This document shows positions 15,811 through 24,298 of a stretch of 64,000 nucleotides of DNA, piece after piece. The stretch's first letter is position 1, and the number at the start of each line of letters is the position of its first letter. The translations under genes and the position numbers were made by a program. This DNA comes from Methanolinea sp. (GTDB lineage Archaea; Halobacteriota; Methanomicrobia; Methanomicrobiales; Methanospirillaceae). The stretch spans positions 62,001 through 126,000 of the forward strand of contig JASFYI010000003.1 of the NCBI GenBank assembly GCA_030055515.1, read 5' to 3'. Below the pieces are notes generated by a model. The model saw nothing but the letters and a program-made list of their open reading frames with translations, ran no database searches and had not been told where the DNA came from.

Positions 15811-16779
15811 CCCGTCCTCCGGGACCTTCACGACGAACTCCGTCTTCTTCAGGAGTGAGTTCTTCAGGGCGAGGACGTGGGAATCAATCGTTTCCTGCCG
15901 GATCGTGCGGGAGAGCCTCCCGAGGATCTCGTGGATGAGGTCGTCGGAGAGGATGCACCGGTCCTGCCCGCACTCGTAGTCGTCGCCCGAGAGCCCCTCC
16001 CTCGCGATGGAGAAGACGGGGTCATCGACCATCGCGGGCCGGAAAGGGTCGCACAGGTCGTGCACGAGCGCCCCCGGTCCCTTCGAGAGGAAACCGACGT
16101 CCGGGTCGAGGTGTGCCCCGACGACCGCGACGCACACGTTCCCGAAGAGGATACCGTGCGCGAAGGAGAGCATCGCGTTGACGGGATCCCTGTGGGGCCG
16201 CGGGAGCCGGCGGCGGAACCCGAGGCCGGGGGGGACGGTCCGCGCGAGGACCTCGTAGTACATGTCGGATATCAGCCTGTGCACCCTCCGGACCTCCTCG
16301 AGCCTGACGAGGTACTCGAGCTCCGCGAGGCTCTTTTCGAGTATCTCGAGCTCGCCCTCGTAGAAGAGGGGCCGGCCGAGCCTCTCCTGTAACCGGGTGA
16401 GGGAGAGGATCCGCGCGTGGCCACTCCCCTTCGCGAGTGCGAGAGCGTAGGAGTGGGGGAATGCCTGTGCCTGCGCCTCCCTCACGACCTCATCGTGGCG
16501 GAACCCGAAGGGCTCGAGGAACCCGAGCGGCTCGCCGTCGGCGCTGAAGAACGAGATGCATGACCCCGCGGAGAGGAGGCGCTGGACCACGGACGTGTGG
16601 AGGGTGTGCCCTCCCATGACGAGGAGGTGCCGGATCCCGGCGATCGGTATCTCGTCGACGCGGCCCTTCTTCTGGACGACGAGGGCACGGGGCGTTGCCT
16701 TGATGTGCGCCCCGAATCCGGACACGAGGAACCACGGGACCTCCCCGTCGCCGTTCTTTTCCATGCCTGTCTCGCGCAC
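15772..16779 (-). CDS. cas1: Stand-alone Cas1-family protein, probably catalytically inactive
   Basis: The 335-residue product has the two-part Cas1 layout. An N-terminal beta domain (about residues 16-90, with HTLHTSVVQRLLSAG and SFFSADGEPLG) is followed by a helical domain with the signature RDPVNAMLSF at 197-206 and LDPDVGFL at 224-231. Canonical Cas1 has a metal-binding Glu about 13 residues after the motif Asn and a His after GF(L/V). Here those places hold N214 (or C216 in an E. coli-like alignment) and S232. The later Asp pair D241/D244 is kept. No cas2, other cas gene or CRISPR array is in the window, nor a family B polymerase as in casposons. ATG 16764 is an alternative start. It has its own TATA box. 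Confidence 0.85.
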   Translation of the reverse strand: MRETGMEKNGDGEVPWFLVSGFGAHIKATPRALVVQKKGRVDEIPIAGIRHLLVMGGHTLHTSVVQRLLSAGSCISFFSADGEPLGFLEPFGFRHDEVVREAQAQAFPHSYALALAKGSGHARILSLTRLQERLGRPLFYEGELEILEKSLAELEYLVRLEEVRRVHRLISDMYYEVLARTVPPGLGFRRRLPRPHRDPVNAMLSFAHGILFGNVCVAVVGAHLDPDVGFLSKGPGALVHDLCDPFRPAMVDDPVFSIAREGLSGDDYECGQDRCILSDDLIHEILGRLSRTIRQETIDSHVLALKNSLLKKTEFVVKVPEDGSLRRVNDREVGE

Positions 16780-16812
16780 GAGGCTTCCAGCCTATTGTAA
16801 TCCTTTCCCGGG

Positions 16813-16820
16813 CATAAATA
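16813..16820 (-). promoter_or_regulatory. TATA box of the cas1-like gene
   Basis: On the minus strand the element reads TATTTATG in an otherwise GC-rich spacer. Initiation about 26 bases downstream would fall near 16790, giving a leader of roughly 10-25 bases to the GTG at 16779 or ATG at 16764. An intact promoter argues that the gene is expressed rather than decaying. Confidence 0.5.
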
Positions 16821-16996
16821 CCACGGTATCCCGCGGGGTCTTTCAGGCGCGGCGGGAATGCCATGCCATGACTTGGCAATATTTTTCACCCCCCGGCACG
16901 AGTTTATGAGAGTGTGACGAATCCCGTCCCCCGCGGGATGTTTTCCGGGTGCCCGGCGGGATGACACGACGGGATAACTGGTGAGAGAATGCGGGA

Positions 16997-18325
16997 ATGG
17001 CCAAAAATAGCGGTTCTCGGGGTATGGTGAACATGTACTGGGACGAGAAACACGAGACCCTCCCGAAAAAGGAGCTCGAGCGCCTCCAGCTCAAGCGGCT
17101 CAAGAAGACGCTCGTCCATGTCCAGAACGTGGAGTTTTACAGGAGGCAGTTCCGGGAGGCGGGGATAAGACCGTCGGATATAAAGACGCTCGAGGACGTG
17201 CAAAAGCTCCCCTTCACCCGCAAACAGGACCTCCGCGACGGGTACCCGTTCGGGTTCTTCGCGGTCCCCATCCACGAGGTCGTGCGCATCCACACCACGT
17301 CCGGGACGACCGGGAAGCCCACCGTCGTCGGTTATACGAAGAAGGACCTCAGGACGTGGGCGAACCTCATCGCGAGGAACATGACGATGGTCGGGCTCAC
17401 CGACAGGGACATATTCCAAAACATGGTCAATTACGGGATGTTCACGGGGGGGCTCGGGTTCCACTACGGGGCAGAGCTGATCGGGATGACGGTGATCCCG
17501 AGCGCCACGGGGAACACCCGCAGGCAGATCGAGATGATCCACGACTTCGGGGTGACCGCCATCCACTGCACCCCTAGCTACGCCCTCCACCTCGCCGAGG
17601 TCGCAGAGGAGATGGGAACGGGCCTTGACTCGCTCCGGACAGGCCTCTTCGGGGCGGAACCGTGGTCCGAGTCCATGAGGAAGGAACTCGAGAACAAGCT
17701 GGGCGTGACGGCGTACGACTCGTACGGGCTCTCGGAACTGTTCGGGCCGGGCGTCGCATTCGAGTGCACCGAACGCGACGGCCTCCACATCTGGCACGAC
17801 TGCTACCTCGTCGAGATTGTCGATCCCTCGACGGGGGAAGTCCTCGGAGAGGGCGAGAAGGGGGAGATGGTCGTCACGCCGCTCGTAAAAGAGGCAATGC
17901 CCCTCGTCAGGTACAGGACCGGCGACATCACGATGCTCCTTGGAGACGGGTGCGCGTGCGGCCGGGGCCAGAAGATCGCACGTATCATGGGCAGGAGCGA
18001 TGATATGCTTGTGATAAGGGGGATCAACGTGTTTCCATCCCAGATAGAACATGTGCTCCTCGGCATCCCGGAGGTGGGGAACCAGTTCATGGTGTACGTG
18101 GACAGGGTCAACCACCTCGACGAGCTGACGATCGAGGTGGAGGTCAACAGGGAGTACTTCTCCGGTGAGCTCCAGGACCTCGCGAGGATACAGAGAAAGG
18201 TTGTGAAGGAACTCCGCGACGCGCTCGATCTCCGGACGACCGTGAAACTCGTGGAACCGGGATCGCTTCCCCGGTTCGAGGGGAAGGCAAAGAGGGTCAT
18301 CGACAGGAGGGGGGATAGCGTGTGA
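16997..18325 (+). CDS. paaK: Phenylacetate--CoA ligase family protein (first of two)
   Basis: The 442-residue AMP-forming ligase carries the adenylate motif TSGTTGKPT near residue 105 and GLFGAEPWSE. It also has DSYGLSE, the RYRTGD hinge region and the C-terminal lysine loop EGKAKRV. Family members activate phenylacetate and related aryl acids to CoA thioesters. In methanogens they are linked to indolepyruvate oxidoreductase and aromatic amino acid synthesis from exogenous aryl acids. The next gene is a paralogue overlapping by four bases, followed by an ACT protein, the usual order of this cluster. The start is uncertain; ATGs at 17024 and 17033 would fit the family N-terminus (MYWDEKHE) equally well. 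Confidence 0.88.
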   Translation: MAKNSGSRGMVNMYWDEKHETLPKKELERLQLKRLKKTLVHVQNVEFYRRQFREAGIRPSDIKTLEDVQKLPFTRKQDLRDGYPFGFFAVPIHEVVRIHTTSGTTGKPTVVGYTKKDLRTWANLIARNMTMVGLTDRDIFQNMVNYGMFTGGLGFHYGAELIGMTVIPSATGNTRRQIEMIHDFGVTAIHCTPSYALHLAEVAEEMGTGLDSLRTGLFGAEPWSESMRKELENKLGVTAYDSYGLSELFGPGVAFECTERDGLHIWHDCYLVEIVDPSTGEVLGEGEKGEMVVTPLVKEAMPLVRYRTGDITMLLGDGCACGRGQKIARIMGRSDDMLVIRGINVFPSQIEHVLLGIPEVGNQFMVYVDRVNHLDELTIEVEVNREYFSGELQDLARIQRKVVKELRDALDLRTTVKLVEPGSLPRFEGKAKRVIDRRGDSV

Positions 18326-19626
18326 CGGGCGCGTGGGACCCCCGGATTGAGTACATGCCGCAGGAGGACTTGAGGAAACTCCAGTACCGGCTCTTGAAGA
18401 CACTCGTGTACAGGCTCTACAGTTTCTCCCCATTCTACCACCGCCGCATGGAGGAGGCGCGGGTCCACCCCGACGACATAAGGGCCCTCGAGGACATACG
18501 GAAACTCCCCTTCATGTACAAGAAGGATCTCCGCGACAATTACCCCGACAAGCTCTTCGTCGTGCCCCAGGAAGACCTCGTCAGGTACCACGTCTCGTCC
18601 GGCACGACGGGAAAGCCCACGGTCGTCGGGTACACGGAGAGGGACCTTGAGAACTGGACGATCTCGCTCGCCCGCGCCCTCGTCTCCTGCGGGCTCGGTC
18701 GGGGTGACGTGATCCAGGTGAGCTACGGGTACGGCCTCTTCACGGGCGGGCTCGGGCTCCACTACGGGGCCGAGCGGATCGGCGCGACGGTGCTCCCGAC
18801 GAGCGTGGGGAACACGGAACGGCAGATCGAGCTGATGCAGGACCTCGGCGCGACGGCGATCGCCTGCACGCCGTCCTACCTCCTCCACATCGGGGAGGTC
18901 GCGGAGAAGATGGGGGTGAGCATCCCCCACGACACAAAGCTGAGGGTGGGGATCCTCGGCGCCGAACCGTGGTCCGAGAACATGCGCCGGCGCATCCAGG
19001 AGTGGCTCGGGATCAAGGCATACGACATCTACGGGACGAGCGAGCTCTACGGCCCGCTGTTCTGCGAGTGCACGGAGCAGAAGGGCTTCCACGTCTGGGG
19101 AGACCTCGCGTACGTCGAGGTCCTCGACCCCAAGACGCAGGAACCGCTCCCGCCCGGGGAACGCGGCGAGCTCGTCTTCACCATGCTCCAGAAGGAGGCA
19201 ATGCCCCTCGTCAGGTACAGGATCGGGGACATAAGCTCTCTCGAGGAGGGCATCTGTCCCTGCGGGAGGACGCACCCCCGCGTCCAGAGGATCACCGGGA
19301 GGGTGGACGACATGCTGATCATCCGCGGGATCAACGTCTTCCCCTCGCAGGTAGAGTACGCCCTGATGACCATCCCCGAGGTCGGCAAGCACTTCCAGAT
19401 CATCGTCGACAGGAAGGGGGCGCTCGACGACATGCTCGTCCAGGTGGAGCTCTCGCCGGAGGCGTTCTCTGACAAGATCCCGGACCTGATGCAGGTCAAG
19501 AAGAAGGTCGAGCACAGGTTGAAGAGCATCCTCAACGTGGGCGTGTCCGTGGAACTCGTCGAGCCGGGTTCCCTCCCCCGGTTCGAGGGTAAGGCAAAGA
19601 GGGTCATCGACAGGAGGAAGTTCTGA
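18322..19626 (+). CDS. paaK: Phenylacetate--CoA ligase family protein (second of two)
   Basis: This 434-residue protein aligns end to end with the preceding ligase: SSGTTGKPTVVGYT, GILGAEPWSE, DIYGTSELYG, RYRIGD and the shared end PRFEGKAKRVIDRR. The pair looks like a local duplication that has since diverged substantially. The GTG start overlaps the upstream TGA. Two copies may give two aryl-acid specificities (for instance phenylacetate and indoleacetate or 4-hydroxyphenylacetate) or an obligate pair; the sequence does not decide this. Confidence 0.88.
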   Translation: MTGAWDPRIEYMPQEDLRKLQYRLLKTLVYRLYSFSPFYHRRMEEARVHPDDIRALEDIRKLPFMYKKDLRDNYPDKLFVVPQEDLVRYHVSSGTTGKPTVVGYTERDLENWTISLARALVSCGLGRGDVIQVSYGYGLFTGGLGLHYGAERIGATVLPTSVGNTERQIELMQDLGATAIACTPSYLLHIGEVAEKMGVSIPHDTKLRVGILGAEPWSENMRRRIQEWLGIKAYDIYGTSELYGPLFCECTEQKGFHVWGDLAYVEVLDPKTQEPLPPGERGELVFTMLQKEAMPLVRYRIGDISSLEEGICPCGRTHPRVQRITGRVDDMLIIRGINVFPSQVEYALMTIPEVGKHFQIIVDRKGALDDMLVQVELSPEAFSDKIPDLMQVKKKVEHRLKSILNVGVSVELVEPGSLPRFEGKAKRVIDRRKF

Positions 19627-19628
19627 AG

Positions 19629-20063
19629 ATGGGAGTCGACAGGTACATCATCAAGCAGATATCGGTCTTTTCCGAGAACAAGCCCGGCAGGCTGGCGGCA
19701 ATCGCCAAGGCACTCCAGGAAGAGAGGATAAACATCCTCGCCTTCTCGATCGCGGAGGCGGACGGTTTCGGGGTGGTGCGGGCACTCGTGGACAACCCGC
19801 AGAAGGCATACGAGAAGCTCTCGAAGATCGGTTTCAACGTGGCATTCACCGATGTCATCGCCGTCCAGATGAGGGACGAGCCCGGCGGTCTCTACGAGAT
19901 CGCGAGGATCCTCGGCCAGGGCGGGATTAACATCGAGTACGCCTACGCCTACACCGGGAAGGAGTGCGCGGTCCTGATCCTCAGGGTCGACAACGTCGAG
20001 GCAGCGATTGAGGCACTCCAGAAGGGTGGCGCGCGGCTCCTCGAGAGCGCCGTCTTCCGGTGA
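19629..20063 (+). CDS. Tandem ACT-domain regulatory protein
   Basis: The 144-residue protein is two ACT domains in tandem (about residues 8-70 and 74-140), each with the beta-alpha pattern and a Gly-rich turn (NKPGRLAAIAKAL; DEPGGLYEIARIL). ACT pairs bind amino acids. This arrangement downstream of phenylacetate-CoA ligase genes is common in archaea, where it probably senses an aromatic amino acid and modulates the ligases. It starts two bases after the ligase stop, so it is in the same operon. No DNA-binding domain is visible, so control would be at the protein level. Confidence 0.88.
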   Translation: MGVDRYIIKQISVFSENKPGRLAAIAKALQEERINILAFSIAEADGFGVVRALVDNPQKAYEKLSKIGFNVAFTDVIAVQMRDEPGGLYEIARILGQGGINIEYAYAYTGKECAVLILRVDNVEAAIEALQKGGARLLESAVFR

Positions 20064-20075
20064 AAAGGGCCACCC

Positions 20076-21449
20076 CTACTTCTTTTCCCAGCGGGCGAGG
20101 TCGGATACCCGGGAGAGCGTGCTGCCCCGCCGTATCTCCTCGCGTATCCTCTCCTCCGTCTTCTTCACCTCGAGCGCCCTCCGCGCCACCTCGGCCGCGC
20201 GCTCGCGGGGAACGACGACCACGCCGTTTGCGTCCCCCACGATCCAGTCGCCGGGCCGGACTGTCTGGCCGCCGCACCTGACCTCCGCGTTGATCTCCCC
20301 GAATCCCTTGGGTTCCCCCGCGTTGGGCGTCACCGCCCTCGCAAAGACTGGGAAACCGAGGCGCCGTATGTCGTCGGCGTCCCTGACCGCGCCGTCGACG
20401 ACGACCCCCGAGAGGCCGCGCGCCATCGCGCTCAGCGTCGCGAGCTCGCCCCAGCACGCCACGTGCGTGGCACCGTCGTTGTTCACCACGATCACGTCGC
20501 CCGGCTGCGCGATGTCTATCGCCTCCACGGGCTTTGCCCAGTCCCCCGCGAATCCCTGCACCGTGACGGCCCTGCCCACCATCCGGGCCTCCCCGCAGAG
20601 GGGAACGATCCCTATCATCGCCCCCTTCCGGTGCATCGCGTCAGAGACGTGGGGGGTCGAGACGGAGGAGAGGATCCTGCGGATCGCGGATTCGGGGGAT
20701 TCCCTTTCCTGCCGCGGGACGGCGGGGCTGTCGATCGCGGCGCGGACTTCCCTCGCCGACGCCGTCACGTCGGCAGACTTCGTGATGGCGCTCCCCACGA
20801 TCACGATGTCCGCGCCCGCGGCGACCGCGAGCGGCGCGGTCTGTGCATTGAGGCCGCCAGCCGCGGCGAGCGGGATCCCGACCGCGTCGCGGATCGCGGA
20901 GAGGACGCCGAGGGGGCTTTCTCCACGCATCTGCTGGTCGATCCCAACGTGGGCGTTGACGATGTGGACGCCCATCGCCTCAAGCTCCCTCGCGCGGGCC
21001 ACCGGGTCGGGGACGCTGATCAGGTCGGCCATCAACCTGACGCCGTAGAGGTCTGCGGCCCTCACCGCCTCGGCGATCACGGCGTCGTCGGCCACGGCGA
21101 GGACGCACACGACGGAAGCCCCTGCCTTTGCGGCCATCTCCACCTCGAGCGCCCCGGTGTCCACGATCTTCAGGTCGGCGACGACGGTGTGCGCGGGGAA
21201 CGCCTCGTGCAGCGCCCGGACGGCCGCCATCCCCTCGCTCTTCACGAGGGGGGTCCCGGCCTCGAGCCAGTCCACCCCGCCCCCGATTGCCTCCCGGCCT
21301 ATCTGGAGGGCGCGGTCAAGCTCCGTGAGGTCGAGCGCAACCTGGAGAATGGTCCGGCCGCGGGGATTTCCCCCCTCCCCGCCGGTGCCGGGACTCCGGT
21401 CCTTCCCGGGTGGGTTCACCGCCTGCCACCCTCCGGAAAAACCGGTCAC
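20076..21449 (-). CDS. Bifunctional 3-hexulose-6-phosphate synthase / RraA-like protein
   Basis: Residues about 30-245 are a hexulose-6-phosphate synthase: [29 protein letters not shown] with the metal/phosphate DxKxxD motif, and the GGLN and VGSAI phosphate loops. Residues about 260-440 are an RraA/demethylmenaquinone-methyltransferase-like domain ([29 protein letters not shown]). In archaea lacking a pentose phosphate pathway, this synthase runs in reverse to make ribulose-5-P and formaldehyde from hexulose-6-P. The role of the RraA part is unsettled (aldolase-like or RNase regulator). The GTG at 21449 directly follows the nitroreductase stop with GGAGG inside that gene's end; about 30 N-terminal residues are not family-like. 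Confidence 0.85.
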   Translation of the reverse strand: MTGFSGGWQAVNPPGKDRSPGTGGEGGNPRGRTILQVALDLTELDRALQIGREAIGGGVDWLEAGTPLVKSEGMAAVRALHEAFPAHTVVADLKIVDTGALEVEMAAKAGASVVCVLAVADDAVIAEAVRAADLYGVRLMADLISVPDPVARARELEAMGVHIVNAHVGIDQQMRGESPLGVLSAIRDAVGIPLAAAGGLNAQTAPLAVAAGADIVIVGSAITKSADVTASAREVRAAIDSPAVPRQERESPESAIRRILSSVSTPHVSDAMHRKGAMIGIVPLCGEARMVGRAVTVQGFAGDWAKPVEAIDIAQPGDVIVVNNDGATHVACWGELATLSAMARGLSGVVVDGAVRDADDIRRLGFPVFARAVTPNAGEPKGFGEINAEVRCGGQTVRPGDWIVGDANGVVVVPRERAAEVARRALEVKKTEERIREEIRRGSTLSRVSDLARWEKK

Positions 21450-21956
21450 CTACTCCTCCGAGTACGTGTCGTAGAATGTCACCTCGTCGAGGATCTTCTT
21501 CCTCTGCACGGTGACCTCCGCGGGGTACCCGGCGGAAACGAGCGAGACGAGCGTGTACTTCTCGGGAACGGAGAGGAGCTTCCGGATCTCTTCCGCGTAC
21601 GGCTTCTTGTCGCCTGCAACCCAGCAGCTTGCGACACCGTAGGCCCACAGCCCGAGGATGAGGTTTTCGGTTGCCGCGCAGCAGTCCTCGAGGTAGTACT
21701 TGGCACCCTTCTCCCCGAACACGGCGAAGCACACCTGTGCATCCGCGATGAACTTCCCGTGGTCGGTGAGTTCCGCGATCCTCGCGAGGAGACTCCTGTC
21801 GCGGACGACACCAAAGAGCCACGGCTGGAGGTTCATCGCCGTCGGTGCCTGGCGGGCACACTCGAGTGCATCGCGTATCACGTTCTCCGCGATGGGCTCG
21901 GGCTTGTATTTCCGCACGCTGTGGCGTGACTTGATGATGGTGGTGCCAATGTTCAT
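21450..21956 (-). CDS. Nitroreductase-family FMN protein
   Basis: The 168-residue product begins MNIGTTIIKSRHSVRKY; the SRHSVRKY segment binds FMN phosphate. It continues with APTAMNLQPW, GLWAYGVASCWVAG and SLVSAGYPAE, all standard nitroreductase elements. Such enzymes reduce quinones, flavins or nitro compounds using reduced cofactors, and the length is short for the family, as in archaeal versions. The inner ATG at 21956 is chosen because upstream codons are low-complexity and antisense to another gene. It abuts the hexulose-phosphate synthase gene with no gap, suggesting co-expression. Physiological substrate unknown. Confidence 0.88.
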   Translation of the reverse strand: MNIGTTIIKSRHSVRKYKPEPIAENVIRDALECARQAPTAMNLQPWLFGVVRDRSLLARIAELTDHGKFIADAQVCFAVFGEKGAKYYLEDCCAATENLILGLWAYGVASCWVAGDKKPYAEEIRKLLSVPEKYTLVSLVSAGYPAEVTVQRKKILDEVTFYDTYSEE

Positions 21957-22014
21957 GGATTTCCCATTCGGTGCGGGAGGAAAAAAAAGTGACCCCCGGC
22001 CGCGCCCGGTCCAC

Positions 22015-23013
22015 TCACCCCTGCCTCCGCGCGGCGCGGAACGCGAGGACGGCGCCGAGCGCGAGCACCGCGGTCGCGGGGAGGAGCCCCTGGGCCCGCG
22101 TGGGCGTGGGAGATCCCTGTGGCTGGACCATTGCCGCCGGGGCAACGGGAACTGCCTCCCCGGTGGCCGGCGGGGTCGTTCCGGGAGGTAGAGGGGTCCC
22201 GGGAACGGTCGCCGGAGGGACCTGCACGGTCACCGGGGGGCTTGCTCCCGCCGTGGCGGTCGTTGTCGGTGTCGCGATCAGGGGATTGACCCTCTGGAGG
22301 AGGAAGGAGACCGTCCCGCTCTCGGTCTTCCCGGTCGAAGGGTAGTTCTCGTGCATCCCGTTCGCCTCGCAGCGGACGGTGACCCTGTACTCGCCCACGG
22401 GATACTCCGGGGAGCCCGTCTGCCACACCGGTCCCGTCTCGAACGTGGGCGAGTCGACGACCACGTCTTTCAGGGAGAGGCCGCCGAGCGACGAGAGGGA
22501 GAGGCCTCCGGGCCCGGAGACCTCGAGGGTGAGGGGGACCCCGCGGCAGCCCGGCCGGCGCGAGAATACCCAGAGGTTCGTGTCGATCCGGAACCCGACC
22601 GCGTCCCCCTTGGGGACCCACGACGCGTCCTTTCCCACCACGAATCCCGACGTGGCATCGACGACCCTCACCTCGAGGGTGGGTTCCGCGACGTAGAAGA
22701 CGAGCCTGTTGTCCGGCAGAAGGAACCACGGGCCCGTCTTCCCGGAGAACGTGGCGGGCGAGACGTAGAACGACGAGGGGTCGGCGACCGTCACGCGGGC
22801 CGAGGGCACGCCCGACGTGCTCCCGCCCGGCCCGTAGTACGCGAGGACGGATCCTGCCTCCACCCCTGCCGCCGAGAGGTCGAGTCCCTCCTCGCCGATG
22901 AACACCCACTCCCCCGCGGGGATCTCCCCGCACCCCGCACCCGCGTGGACGGCGATGGTGGAAAGGAGCGCGGCGAGAACCGCGACCATGGAAAAGAGGT
23001 CCTCTCCCTTCAT
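22015..23013 (-). CDS. DUF3821 surface protein
   Basis: The 332-residue protein has a signal peptide (about residues 8-26). The DUF3821 hallmark I-P-x-G-x-x-V-F-I-G-E-E-G-L-D (about residues 31-46) follows, then a beta-rich ectodomain. Next come a Thr/Pro-rich linker of about 70 residues and a C-terminal hydrophobic helix with basic tail FRAARRQG. DUF3821 proteins are abundant in Methanomicrobiales envelopes and are presumed S-layer-associated. A FLPL-containing strand follows KTGPW, as usual. The gene sits upstream of the nitroreductase but has a 58-base gap, so co-transcription is possible. The molecular role is not established. Confidence 0.85.
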   Translation of the reverse strand: MKGEDLFSMVAVLAALLSTIAVHAGAGCGEIPAGEWVFIGEEGLDLSAAGVEAGSVLAYYGPGGSTSGVPSARVTVADPSSFYVSPATFSGKTGPWFLLPDNRLVFYVAEPTLEVRVVDATSGFVVGKDASWVPKGDAVGFRIDTNLWVFSRRPGCRGVPLTLEVSGPGGLSLSSLGGLSLKDVVVDSPTFETGPVWQTGSPEYPVGEYRVTVRCEANGMHENYPSTGKTESGTVSFLLQRVNPLIATPTTTATAGASPPVTVQVPPATVPGTPLPPGTTPPATGEAVPVAPAAMVQPQGSPTPTRAQGLLPATAVLALGAVLAFRAARRQG

Positions 23014-23092
23014 ACAGTGGAAGGATCACGGGGTCTCTTCTAATACCTTTCTGCCCCGCGGGGAATAGACCCGGGAGGGTGCCGGGCGGAAC

Positions 23093-24298
23093 TTACCCCG
23101 GCACGAGCCCCGTGATCGCACCCCACATGTTCTGGAATCCGTGCGTGACGAGGACCGCGGGGTCTATGCCCAGCATCGGGAATATGAAGATGAAGTAGAG
23201 GACCGTCCCGAGCGTGCTCCCGATATTCGCGAGGGCTGCGACGAGGACGACGCGGAAGAGGGGTATCCGCATCATCTCCGAGATGCTCTCTGCCTCGAAT
23301 ACCCTCCGGAAATCCGACGGCGCGGGTTTCCTCACCCTCGCCTCGACGAGCGCCGCGAACCAGCCCGCGGCAACGAGGGGGTTCAACGCCGTGAACCACG
23401 AGACCGCAAATCCCGTGAGGGCGGAGAGGGGGTGCCCGCGGGCAGCGAGGGTGAAGGCGGCGGCGAGAACGCCGTGGAGCAGGACCCAGTAGACGAGCGC
23501 GGAGAGGAGGACGCCGGTTCCCACGCCCGAGAACGCGATCGCGAGGAGGAGGAGGACGAAGAGGGCGGTCACGCCGGCGCCGAGGATCTTCCCCCAAGGC
23601 CTCGGTTTCACGTCGGCGGTCAGCTCGTTGACGGGGATGATCCCGGCGGGGGAATCGATCAGCCTTTTCACGCCGGCCACGTGGCCCGCGCCGATGACCG
23701 CGAGCACCCTTTGGTGCCTCTCCCGGAGCGCGATGAGGTTGTGCGCGAGGTACGAGTCCCTCTCGTCGATGAGGGCACGGGCACCGTTCGGGGAGAAGCG
23801 CCTGAACTCCTCCATCGCGACGGAGAGGACGTCCTCCCTCTTCAATTCCTCGACGTCGATATCCCCGGGGTCGAGGCTCGCCATCGAGGCGGCGAGGGCG
23901 TAGAGGAGCCTCGCCTTCTCGAGGAACGAGAGGGATCTCCAGAACCTCCGAAGCGTGATCCCGATGTCCCTGTCGATCAGGGCGACGGGGATGTTCCGCG
24001 CCTCCGCCTCCTCGATCGCGGCCTTCATCTCCGCGCCGGGCTCGACCCCCATGTCGAGGCCGATGCGCCTCTGGAGGTACGCGAGGATCCACTGGACGAG
24101 GACCTGCGTGAAGTTCCTCGCCTCGAGGATCTCGTCCACGGCCGGGTCCCTCGCCTGCTTCTTCAAGACCGCGTACCGGGCGGGGTCAAGCTCGACTGCG
24201 ACGACGTCCGGAGAAAACTCCCGTATCGCGGAGCGGACTTCCTCCACGCTTTTCGCGGAGACGTGGGCAGTCCCCACGATCCGCAGTTCCCCCGTCAC
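23093..24298 (-). CDS. TraB-family membrane protein
   Basis: The 401-residue product starts with the TraB/GumN landmark RIVGTAHVS and continues with VAVELD, GVEPGAEMKAA, PVALIDRD and VIGAGHVAGV. The C-terminal half has several membrane helices from about residue 225. TraB proteins relate to erythromycin-esterase/Tiki-type metal-dependent proteases, with conserved His and Glu in the N-terminal part. The bacterial namesake inactivates peptide pheromones, but the archaeal function is unknown. I place the start at GTG 24298, which overlaps the stop of the upstream gene and fits the family N-terminus; the open frame extends further but looks non-coding. Confidence 0.85.
   Translation of the reverse strand: MTGELRIVGTAHVSAKSVEEVRSAIREFSPDVVAVELDPARYAVLKKQARDPAVDEILEARNFTQVLVQWILAYLQRRIGLDMGVEPGAEMKAAIEEAEARNIPVALIDRDIGITLRRFWRSLSFLEKARLLYALAASMASLDPGDIDVEELKREDVLSVAMEEFRRFSPNGARALIDERDSYLAHNLIALRERHQRVLAVIGAGHVAGVKRLIDSPAGIIPVNELTADVKPRPWGKILGAGVTALFVLLLLAIAFSGVGTGVLLSALVYWVLLHGVLAAAFTLAARGHPLSALTGFAVSWFTALNPLVAAGWFAALVEARVRKPAPSDFRRVFEAESISEMMRIPLFRVVLVAALANIGSTLGTVLYFIFIFPMLGIDPAVLVTHGFQNMWGAITGLVPG

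Noticed and set aside
15772-16996. A CRISPR-Cas locus or casposon around the Cas1 homologue
   Set aside because: No direct repeats with spacers, no cas2 or effector genes, no family B DNA polymerase and no terminal inverted repeats were found; both neighbours are ordinary metabolic genes.
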